From: Planctomycetota bacterium
GTDB lineage: Bacteria; Planctomycetota; Phycisphaerae; SM23-33
Reading direction: 5' to 3'
DNA: 37,448 nt
Assembly (NCBI GenBank): GCA_016235825.1
Contig: JACRIL010000161.1
Location: forward strand, 1 to 37,448
Shown in pieces: positions 30,590 through 37,448 of the stretch. The notes under the pieces are model-generated. The model did not search any database. It had not been told where the DNA came from and was given only the letters and a program-made list of their open reading frames with translations. Made by a program: the position numbers and the translations under genes. How positions within the stretch are numbered: the first letter of the stretch is position 1; the number at the start of each line of letters is the position of its first letter.

Positions 30590-32955
30590 ATGAAGCGAAA
30601 AGAAGAGAGTTACGACGTCGTGGTGTGCGGCGGCGGCTTGGCCGGGCTGTGTGCCGCCGTCGCCGCGGCCAGGCTGGGCGCAAGAACCTGCATCATCCAG
30701 GACCGACCGGTCTTCGGCGGCTGTTCGTCATCGGAGATTCGCGTCCCGGTGGGCGGCTGCGGCAACTATCACGTCTACGCGCGGGAAACCGGCATAATTG
30801 CGGAACTCCTGATCGAGGAACGGGCGAAGAACCATGAGCCGGTCGACGAAGGCGGCTGGACCAACAGCGTCTGGGACATGGTCATGTACGACCTTGCGAT
30901 GCGGACGCCCAATCTGACGATTCATCTCAACACGGCCGTACAGGACGTGCTTCTTGAGGGCGCAGAGCCGGGGTCTTTCACGCCGGCCGAGGCGAACACC
31001 AGCCGGGGCTATTACTTCCGGCCGGCCTGCTCGCCATCGCGGAGGATCGAGGCGGTGCTGGCCCGCGTGGCCAACGCGGAACTGGAAGTCGTCATCCGCG
31101 GAAAACACTTCATCGACTGCACCGGCGATTCCATAGTGGCCGATCGGGCCGGCTGCGAATGGCGGATGGGATCGGAAGGAAAAGGCGAGTTCAACGAGAT
31201 TCACGCCCCCGAAAAGCCCAACTGCGACACGATGGGCAGCACTATCCATTTCAAGTCGAAGGATATCGGCCGGCCCGCGCCTTACGCCGCGCCGGACTGG
31301 GCCGTCAGACACGATGACGCCAGATACTTCTACGATCAGGGCCGATATCCTTATAACGTCCGCTGCGGATACTGGTGGATCGAGATCGGCGTGCCCTGGC
31401 ACACGATCCATGATGCCGAAAAAATCCGCTACGAGCTGACGCGGCACTGCCTTGGCGTCTGGGACTGGCTGAAGAACAAGGATCCCAGGCTCAAGGATAA
31501 GGCCAAAAATTATATGCTGGATTGGATCGGCCAGGTGCCCGGCAAACGCGACAGCAGGCGGGTGGCGGGTCTGTATCTCCTGAACGAAAACGACTTGCAG
31601 AATAAAACGACTTTCCCCGACGAGATCGCATACGCCGGCTGGTACGTGGACCTGCACACGCCGGGCGGCCTGCTTGCGCCGACCAGCGAGCCGGTCAACG
31701 CCGATGGCGGCAAGGCTGACAGCAAGATAATGGCCAAGTGTTACGTCGGGCCTTACGGCATACCGCTTCGCAGCCTGATCTCCAAAGACATTGACAATCT
31801 GCTTTTTGCCGGCAGGAACATCAGCGTAACCCATGCGGCGCTGGGTTCGGTGCGGACCATGGGCACGACGTCGCTTATGGGCCAGGCCGCAGGCACGGCC
31901 GCGGCCATCGCCTTACGTTCCGGTATTCCGCTGGCAGAAGTGTCGAAAAGGCGATACGGGAAGTCCAGCAGAGGCTCCTGCGCGACGGCTCCTTCGTGCC
32001 CAGCGTCTGCAACGAGGACGCGGCGGACCTGGCCCGCGGCGCCGGCGTAAGGGCCAGCAGTTCGGCGAGGGCTTGGGGGGCCGGTCCAACCAGTTCTTCC
32101 AGCAGCATGCGTGGCCTAAGCCTATGGCGAGACCAGAGCGTCAAGGGAGAACTGAACCACCGTCGCGGCCAGTGGATCGCCATCGGCTCGTCTGAACTGA
32201 ACAGCCTGTCGGTCTGCCTGAGCAATGTCACGGACCAGCCGCAGAAAGTGGAGGCAAGGCTCTATCCTGTGGAGCATATCTGGGACTACCGGTCCGAGCC
32301 GGCGGCGCCGCTGGCCGTAACGACCTTGACGGTTCCGCCGGGAAAGCAGCATTGGGTTGAATGGCGGGTGGCGTTGAAGAATCTGCCGACGGGCCGCTAC
32401 CTGCGGCTGGACCTGATGGCGCAGCCGCAGTTGCTCTGGCATATCTCCGATGGGCTGGAGCCGGCCCATCCTTCGGCGTTTGAAATGGCGCCCGGCAAGA
32501 TGAAACGTTTTCAGTATGGCCCGACGCTCTGCTACCGCGTCGATCCGCCGCAGCCGTGCTATGGACCGGAAAATGCGATTAACGGAGTCTTCCGCCCACA
32601 CCGCTTTACTAATCTCTGGCGCAGCGACCCGGCCCAGCCGCTGCCTCAATGGCTGGAATTGAGCTGGCCGAAACCGCAGCGGATACAACTTGTCGAACTG
32701 ACCTTCCCCGATCATATTTGCCTGGCTTACATCCACTGTCCGCCATTTTTCCGCGACCCGCAATGCGCGAGGGACTTTGCGGTCGAGGCATGGGTTGACG
32801 GGGCGTGGCATGAAGTCGCGCGTGCGATGGACAACTACCAGCGGCAGTGCAGATTAGTCTTGAAGGCGCCCGTAACAACGATGAAAATGCGCGTAGTGAT
32901 CGAGGCGACCAACGGCGACCCATCGGCCGCGATATACGAGGTGCGATGCTACTGA
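30590..32955 (+). CDS. FAD-dependent oxidoreductase with C-terminal F5/8-like module, frameshifted
   Basis: Two overlapping frames form one gene. Frame 1 (30590 to codon 452) has the FAD motif YDVVVCGGGLAGLCAAVAAA (residues 8-27), FGGCSSSEIRVP, CTGDSIVADRAG, and the C-terminal NLLFAGRNISVTHAALGSVR...GQAAGTAAA typical of planctomycete FAD oxidoreductases. At AAAA (31946-31949) one base is missing: a fifth A turns SKRRYG into SKKAIREVQQRLLRDG and joins frame 2, which continues NEDAADLARGAGVRAS to 32955. The repaired protein has 788 residues. The last 150 residues (CYGPENAINGVF...WLELSWPKPQRIQLVEL) look like an F5/8 (discoidin) galactose-binding domain. No signal peptide is visible. GGAG precedes the ATG. 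The second pseudopilin starts 12 bases after the stop. Confidence 0.8.
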
Positions 32956-32966
32956 AGGAGCACATT

Positions 32967-33782
32967 ATGGGACGAAAAGGTTTTACCCTCGTCGATCTGC
33001 TGGCGATTGTCGCCGCAATCGTGATAGTGATTACGATTGCGATCTTATTTACTCGCAAATCCCGCGATGAATTGCGCCTACGAATGAACTGCCAATCCAA
33101 CCTCAGCAGTATCGCCAAGGCGTTGAAACTTTATGAAGGTGAGTTTAACGATAGTTATCCGTGGATCTGCTCGGATTCAGACACCTCATGCCCCTACAAC
33201 TTCAGATCCAACATGCAGGGCCTGGTTTCAACCGCAAATTTCTACACGCTTTTGGATTCAGGCTCTGCCATCAACCATCAGAACATCTGCGAGAACCTGA
33301 ACTTGCTGGTTTTCCATAAAAATATGGTGTCTTACAAGGCGTTCCTCTGTCCGGGCAACCCGACAAACCTGTATTCCGGCCGAGGCGCAAATTATGGTTT
33401 CCTGACACCCGGAACCCCGACAGTCCAGTGCCAGTACGGATATCATGCGGGTTGGAAATATGCAGGCGTCAACGGCGTGGAGAATCCAGCGGCCTTGAAC
33501 GAGGACCTCGACGGCGATTTCATCATCATGGCCGATATGAACCCGAACAAGGACACTCCGTTTGTCGATCTAAGCAACCCGAAATGGACACACAGAAACA
33601 ACGATGGGATTAACATCCTCAAGGCCAACGCCTCGGTCCAATGGGTAACGACTGTCAACTGCGACCTCAACAATCACAGTTTGTACATGGCCGGCACGAC
33701 GGCCGCCTCCGACGCCGCCAGCGCCGCGCCCGCCACGCCGCTGGACAAAGGCGACTCCGTCCTGTACGTCTCCGGCCAGTAA
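32967..33782 (+). CDS. Type IV pseudopilin-like protein, H-X9-DG family variant (copy 2)
   Basis: The protein has 271 residues and is a close paralogue of the protein at 29235. Leader MGRKG, then FTLVDLLAIVAAIVIVITIA; again Asp at position 5. The blocks CQSNLSSIAKALKLY, FNDSYPWICSDSDTSCPYNF, NHQNICENLNLL, YGYHAGWKY, and the end KGDSVLYVSGQ match its paralogue, and the H-X9-KA variant (THRNNDGINILKANASV) is conserved. The stretch just after the membrane helix differs most (TRKSRDELRLRM against GRSRGHPRWI). AAGGAG lies before the ATG, 12 bases after the oxidoreductase stop, so they are probably co-transcribed. Confidence 0.85.
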   Translation: MGRKGFTLVDLLAIVAAIVIVITIAILFTRKSRDELRLRMNCQSNLSSIAKALKLYEGEFNDSYPWICSDSDTSCPYNFRSNMQGLVSTANFYTLLDSGSAINHQNICENLNLLVFHKNMVSYKAFLCPGNPTNLYSGRGANYGFLTPGTPTVQCQYGYHAGWKYAGVNGVENPAALNEDLDGDFIIMADMNPNKDTPFVDLSNPKWTHRNNDGINILKANASVQWVTTVNCDLNNHSLYMAGTTAASDAASAAPATPLDKGDSVLYVSGQ

Positions 33783-33918
33783 TTCGCGGCTTTCGGCGCC
33801 ATTTCGACGATGCTTGCAATCGGCATCGGAGGCGCGGCGGCGGCAAGATCGCGGATTTTGGAGAATTTTCTCGCCGGCCGGCGGCTTTTTGACGAAATGA
33901 AATCATGGCGAAAACGTT

Positions 33919-33946
33919 TTGTCTTGGGCCGGCGGTCTGCTAGAAT
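33919..33946 (+). promoter_or_regulatory. Promoter of the tRNA-Lys gene
   Basis: TTGTCT (33919-33924), 16-bp spacer, TAGAAT (33941-33946), 14 bases before the mature tRNA end. Confidence 0.6.
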
Positions 33947-33960
33947 GCCGCAATCCCCAC

Positions 33961-34033
33961 GAGGGAGTAGCTCAGTAGGTAGAGCAATGCACTTTTAATG
34001 CATAGGTCCTGGGTTCGAGCCCCAGCTCCCTCA
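33961..34033 (+). tRNA. tRNA-Lys (anticodon TTT)
   Basis: The gene has 73 bases. Acceptor GAGGGAG pairs with CTCCCTC (7 of 7). D-stem GCTC/GAGC, anticodon stem ATGCA/TGCAT with loop CTTTTAA (anticodon TTT), T-stem CTGGG/CCCAG with loop TTCGAGC, discriminator A. CCA is not encoded. Confidence 0.97.
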
Positions 34034-34126
34034 GTTTGGCATTTTATTATGACTTGACGGCGAGGCTGTTTCGGGTAGTATGCCTCGCCCCGCACAGGCC
34101 GGGACATTTCCGGCTGGGCGCCGACA

Positions 34127-34198
34127 GGCCCCATCGTCTAATGGTTAGGACACAGGCTTTTCAAGCCTGCAGTCGGAGTTCAAATCTCCGTGGGGTCA
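34127..34198 (+). tRNA. tRNA-Glu (anticodon TTC)
   Basis: The gene has 72 bases. Acceptor GGCCCCA pairs with TGGGGTC (one G-U). Anticodon stem CAGGC/GCCTG with loop TTTTCAA (anticodon TTC); T-arm CGGAG-TTCAAAT-CTCCG. Discriminator A, no encoded CCA. Its last 19 bases are also the end of an integrase remnant read on the other strand. Confidence 0.97.
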
Positions 34199-34644
34199 GT
34201 TTGTGTCTGTTCTGCGTTTTCGCACAGAACCGTATCCTCCCCCATCAATCCGCTTTTCTCTTGTTCACGCAAAGAGTTATCGTTGTCGGAAGATTCCATA
34301 CGATTCTGTATGGTTCCCTGCGGCAGCGGTTTTTGCAGCGCCCCAGGCATCGCTTTTTGCAGCGCTGTTTCTCGACCCTCAGCGATCCTGATATCAGAAC
34401 TAAAGCCGCATGACATAGCATAGTGCTTCAAGCCGACTTCGGGAGAATGCCCCAACCATTCCGAAACGGTTTTTATGTCATGCCCATCGCGGAATAGCTG
34501 GGTCCAGCAACTTGCCCGGAGATTCTGAAAAGGCTTTGGCCATCGCTTCAGCCCGGCTCGATCAATGATCTTCTCAAACGTCGTCCGCAGATTTGCCGAC
34601 GGAATATGATGCTTGACGACGACAAAATCCTTTTCCGCCCATCG
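34180..34644 (-). pseudogene. Tyrosine recombinase (phage-type integrase), C-terminal remnant at tRNA-Glu
   Basis: About 155 residues of family similarity. Visible are NLRTTFEKIIDRAGLKRWPK, FQNLRASCWTQL (second catalytic Arg box), SEWLGHSPEVGLKHY (His box and Tyr nucleophile), and an Ala/Gln-rich tail. The N-terminal DNA-binding domains and the first catalytic Arg are absent; the open frame upstream of 34644 is unlike the family and runs into the HEAT gene on the other strand. The stop codon (34180-34182) lies inside tRNA-Glu, so the last codons read through the 3' end of the tRNA. That is the usual layout of an integrase next to its own attachment site. Confidence 0.75.
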
Positions 34645-34697
34645 GTGTGGCTGTTCGACAGAGCAATGCAATATAATAATAGCCTGCCTGGGATTCG

Positions 34698-34706
34698 TGG
34701 TATAAT
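34698..34706 (+). promoter_or_regulatory. Extended -10 promoter of the first HEAT gene (leaderless)
   Basis: TGGTATAAT is a perfect extended -10 box. Six bases separate it from ATG 34713, so transcription should start at the A of the start codon. Confidence 0.6.
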
Positions 34707-34712
34707 GCCGGC

Positions 34713-35771
34713 ATGTCCCGGAGGCGAAAGGCAATCTGGCTTGGCTCGATCCTGCTGGTCCTGGCCGGCGGAATCGGCGGCTATTACTGGCACTGGCAAT
34801 CCCATGCCATTGACCGGAAAGTCTGCCAGCTTGTCTACGAGGCGGCAGGATATCCCGACACTCAAACCGAGAAATTTTTCAAAAAACTCAAACTGAACTT
34901 TCTGCTCCATGAGAAACCAAAATCTCGCGATCTGGAAATTGTCAGAAAAGAGATTATGGCGATCTGTACGGATGCCACGCCAGGACTCGCCTCTCTGCTG
35001 GATGAGGAGGATGACAACGTCCGTAGGGAAGCTGTCTTTTATCTTCATAAGTTTGGCGATGCAAGGGCAGTAAACGCCCTGATCGAGGCCTTGCAAACGG
35101 ACAAGTCATGCGAAATTCGTTTTCAAGTGGCTCAAACACTCGGAAGGCTTGGCGATAAACGGGCTGTCGGACCTCTCATACAGGCGTTGCAGAATGACTC
35201 CGATATTTTCGTGCGCGACAACGCGGCATTTTCCCTGGGGCGGATCGGCGACGTTACTGCGGTTGAACCATTGATTCAATCTTTGCAAAATAAACAGAAT
35301 ATAAGGTCATCCATTGCTGCTGCTTTAGGCCTATTACGTGACAGACGGGCAGTTGAACCTCTATGTCAGTTGCTGAATGAAAAAGGAAATAAAGAGAATT
35401 ACATGGACCGTATACTCTCGATAACGGCCCTTGGCAAGATTGGCGACAAAAGAGCAGTCGAGCCGCTGATCCTGGCATATCAAACGGATGAAAATGCATG
35501 GATTCGATGGGAGGCTGCGGAATCGCTCGGAAAACTGGGCGATACAAAGGCCGTCGAGCCATTGATAAAAGGTTTGTTGAAGGATATGGAATTGTGGAAA
35601 AATCCCGAATATCTCCCGCAAGAAGGCGAAATTATGATTAAAAAATATTCTGCAATCGCGCTCGGTGAAATAGGAGAGCCGAAGGCTATCGAACCCTTGG
35701 AGCTGGCAAAGCAGAATAATTTGATATCCAACGAGGTATTCGAAAAGGCGATGGCGAAGCTTAGGAAATAG
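34713..35771 (+). CDS. Membrane-anchored HEAT-repeat protein (copy 1)
   Basis: The protein has 352 residues. A basic start and one membrane helix (MSRRRKAIWLGSILLVLAGG to about residue 26) anchor it, followed by AIDRKVCQLVYEAAGYPD and then about eight HEAT/PBS-lyase-type repeats of 30-35 residues on the plan AVEPLIQALQND...IRxxAAxxLGxLGDxR. Such arrays are protein-binding scaffolds; no catalytic residues are present. The base composition is more A+T-rich than the window average. The start is at a predicted leaderless promoter, with no Shine-Dalgarno. The second copy begins four bases after this stop. It lies inside the presumed island after tRNA-Glu. Confidence 0.85.
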   Translation: MSRRRKAIWLGSILLVLAGGIGGYYWHWQSHAIDRKVCQLVYEAAGYPDTQTEKFFKKLKLNFLLHEKPKSRDLEIVRKEIMAICTDATPGLASLLDEEDDNVRREAVFYLHKFGDARAVNALIEALQTDKSCEIRFQVAQTLGRLGDKRAVGPLIQALQNDSDIFVRDNAAFSLGRIGDVTAVEPLIQSLQNKQNIRSSIAAALGLLRDRRAVEPLCQLLNEKGNKENYMDRILSITALGKIGDKRAVEPLILAYQTDENAWIRWEAAESLGKLGDTKAVEPLIKGLLKDMELWKNPEYLPQEGEIMIKKYSAIALGEIGEPKAIEPLELAKQNNLISNEVFEKAMAKLRK

Positions 35772-35775
35772 AAGC

Positions 35776-36954
35776 ATGACCCGGAGGCGAAAGGCAATCT
35801 GGCTTGGCTCGATCCTGCTGGCCCTGGCCGGCGGAATCGGCGGCTATTACTTGTACCAGCAATCAACCGCCATAGATCGCAAGGTCTGCGAATTGGTCTA
35901 TGAGGCAGCCGGATATCCCGATTCAAGTATGGGAAAACGCCTCAAGGAGTGGAAGCTGGATTTTCTGCTGAAAGAAAAACCGAAACCGAGGGAACGGGAT
36001 GTTGTCGAAAAGGAATTGGTGGCAATAGGACATGCCGCTACGCCTGGTCTTGTTTCCTTGCTGGATTATGAGAATGACACGGTTCGTGAATATGCGGCTG
36101 AATTCCTTGGTTGTGTCGGTGATGCAAGAGCGGTTGAACCGCTGATTCAGGCATTACAGAAAGATACGGATTTCCGGGTGCGAGTTGAGGCGGCAAGAGC
36201 CCTTGGCGAAATGGAGGATAAAAGAGCGGTTAATCCGCTGTTACAGGCATTAAAGAATGATGAAGAACTCCGTAGGTGTGGACAAAATCTCGTCGCACGA
36301 GTCATTGGCAAACTTGGCGATAAAGGAGCCGTTGAACCGCTGATTCAAATGTTGCAGACGGAACAGGATATGGATGTTCGCAGATATTCGGCTTACGCTC
36401 TTGGGGACTTGGGCTACAAACGGGCAGTTGAACCGCTGATAAAAGCATTGCAGGATGAAGAACCTTGGGTTTGTGAAGACGCCGTTGAAGCCCTTGGCAA
36501 ACTGAGTGACACACGTGCGGTTGAACCTCTGATACAGGTATTGCAGAAGAATCATTATTCGGACATTCGATGTCTTTCGGCTGAAACCCTTGGCAAAATG
36601 GGTGATAAAAGAGCGGTTGAACCGCTGATTAATTCTTTGCTGGAAGATAACGATAAGGAAGTTCAAAGATCTGCCGCTTACGCCCTTGGCAAACTTGGAG
36701 AGATAAGGGCAGTTGAACCTTTGATACACACATTGTTGGGGAGTCATATATTAGAGGTTCGCAAAGAGTCGGCTAAAGCCCTTGGCAATCTCGGCGATTC
36801 GAGGGCTATCAGTGCATTTGAAGAAGCATTGCGAAAAGACGAATATCCTGAAGTTCGAGAAAAGTGTATTGAAGCGATAGCCAAGATCAAATCCGCCGCT
36901 GCACAGCCGGGGCAATCAGCCACGTCGCCAGCCCCGGCAAGTCAGCCGGACTGA
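35776..36954 (+). CDS. Membrane-anchored HEAT-repeat protein (copy 2)
   Basis: The protein has 392 residues. The first 49 residues match those of copy 1 at 42 positions, including the anchor KAIWLGSILLALAGGIGGYY. About nine HEAT repeats follow, more regular than in copy 1 (RAVEPLIQALQKD, KRAVEPLINSLLEDNDKEVQ). The tail is Ala/Pro/Ser-rich (SAAAQPGQSATSPAPASQPD) and probably disordered. No Shine-Dalgarno is visible, and the four-base gap to copy 1 suggests translational coupling. The two genes arose by tandem duplication. Confidence 0.85.
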   Translation: MTRRRKAIWLGSILLALAGGIGGYYLYQQSTAIDRKVCELVYEAAGYPDSSMGKRLKEWKLDFLLKEKPKPRERDVVEKELVAIGHAATPGLVSLLDYENDTVREYAAEFLGCVGDARAVEPLIQALQKDTDFRVRVEAARALGEMEDKRAVNPLLQALKNDEELRRCGQNLVARVIGKLGDKGAVEPLIQMLQTEQDMDVRRYSAYALGDLGYKRAVEPLIKALQDEEPWVCEDAVEALGKLSDTRAVEPLIQVLQKNHYSDIRCLSAETLGKMGDKRAVEPLINSLLEDNDKEVQRSAAYALGKLGEIRAVEPLIHTLLGSHILEVRKESAKALGNLGDSRAISAFEEALRKDEYPEVREKCIEAIAKIKSAAAQPGQSATSPAPASQPD

Positions 36955-37082
36955 TCCGCCATGATGCGCCGGACAGCAGCGGCCTTTTCAGCATCGGACA
37001 GCGGCAGCCGGTCGATTATCGCCAAAGCACATTTTAACCCATCTTTCGCAGAATGAGGATTTGTAAAATTATTTTCATTCAT
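36942..37082 (-). CDS. Possible 46-residue small protein
   Basis: The product reads MNENNFTNPHSAKDGLKCAL, then AIIDRLPLSDAEKAAAVRRI and MADQSG. The helix LPLSDAEKAAAVRRIM looks like real protein and resembles tails or small proteins found beside planctomycete integrases. It overlaps the HEAT gene end by 13 bases on the other strand. It has no SD. It could be an island remnant. Confidence 0.4.
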   Translation of the reverse strand: MNENNFTNPHSAKDGLKCALAIIDRLPLSDAEKAAAVRRIMADQSG

Positions 37083-37142
37083 CCGGCGTGGTGTTGAGAG
37101 GACGAAAAGGCCGGAATCGCAATGTAGTGAAGATGAACGGGC

Positions 37143-37170
37143 TTGGCAGGGCCGGCGGGTGGTCTACAAT
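37143..37170 (+). promoter_or_regulatory. Promoter of the IS1634-type transposase (leaderless)
   Basis: TTGGCA (37143-37148), 16-bp spacer, TACAAT (37165-37170). Six bases separate the -10 box from ATG 37177. Confidence 0.55.
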
Positions 37171-37176
37171 CACGGC

Positions 37177-37448
37177 ATGTATCTGCGGCGATGCTGCAAG
37201 ACTGAAGGCCTCAAGCGACATGGCTATTGGGCCCTGGTGGAAAGCATTCGCACCGTTGACGGCCCGCGTCAGCGTGTGGTGGCGTATCTGGGCCGGTTGG
37301 AGAAGGAAGTTCGCATGGGCATAGAGCGAGCGGCTGGCGAGGGACAGGGATTTCAAGGCAAGCTCTTTGACGAGACGCGGCCGCAGTGGGTGGAGATCGA
37401 CGCCTCGCGTATGCGGAATCTTCCCTGGGAAAAGTTCCACATCAAGGA
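37177..37448 (+). CDS. IS1634-family transposase, N-terminal part (cut by window end)
   Basis: The first 90 residues are open to the window end. MYLRRCCKTEGLKRHGYWAL, then VESIRTVDGPRQRVVAYLGR and WVEIDASRMR are the known opening of IS1634/IS4-group transposases (RxxVVAYLG...). The catalytic DDE domain would follow outside the window. The start has no SD and follows a promoter at leaderless spacing. Terminal repeats of the element cannot be recognised. Confidence 0.8.
   Translation, partial: MYLRRCCKTEGLKRHGYWALVESIRTVDGPRQRVVAYLGRLEKEVRMGIERAAGEGQGFQGKLFDETRPQWVEIDASRMRNLPWEKFHIK

Overview
The window is a GC-rich bacterial chromosome segment, most likely from a member of the Planctomycetota (my guess is Phycisphaerae or a relative; this is inference, because no rRNA is present). 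The signs are a PEP-CTERM-tailed secreted protein with autotransporter-type beta-strand repeats, two H-X9-DG-type pseudopilins, an FAD-dependent oxidoreductase with a C-terminal carbohydrate-binding-like module, an integrase of a type common in that phylum, and many short hairpin repeats between genes.

Layout. 1-104 is the 3' end of an IS630-type transposase. 294-2158 holds a CsgG-like lipoprotein and a membrane-anchored dual-specificity-type phosphatase. 2159-3058 is a repeat-filled gap. 3059-8495 holds a phosphohexomutase (-), a PEP-CTERM surface protein (+), elongation factor P (+) and KdsB (+). 8623-14311 holds a secreted 26-residue-repeat protein, IF-1, a PHP-domain phosphoesterase, a radical SAM protein, a decayed zeta-toxin/partner pair and a LOG-family protein. 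14413-19053 is a tight plus-strand run: lipoprotein, heptosyltransferase, WaaP/InaA-type kinase, GT4 glycosyltransferase and PlsY. With KdsB it points to an LPS-type outer membrane. 19128-20571 holds a small membrane protein, an M55 D-aminopeptidase and a truncated secreted-protein gene.

20882-28760 is a carbohydrate-catabolism cluster. On the minus strand lie a GH4 NAD-dependent glycosidase, a TIM-barrel sugar isomerase/epimerase, an esterase and two zinc-type dehydrogenases. An AraC regulator is transcribed divergently, and a NahK-like sugar kinase lies beyond it. The gene mix suggests redox-assisted (keto-sugar) glycoside breakdown. 29235-33782 holds two closely similar pseudopilins flanking a frameshifted FAD oxidoreductase. 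33961-34198 encodes tRNA-Lys and tRNA-Glu. From the 3' end of tRNA-Glu onward the DNA looks like a genomic island: an integrase remnant, two tandem membrane-anchored HEAT-repeat genes, a small ORF, and the start of an IS1634-type transposase cut off by the window end.

Two genome-scale patterns stand out. First, several genes have a good promoter -10 box only 6-10 bases before the ATG and no Shine-Dalgarno sequence, which predicts leaderless mRNAs beside ordinary SD-led genes. Second, there are several families of short palindromic or MITE-like elements. Many share an 8-bp stem with a 4-nt loop, and two copies of one family sit exactly at the stop codons of minus-strand genes.
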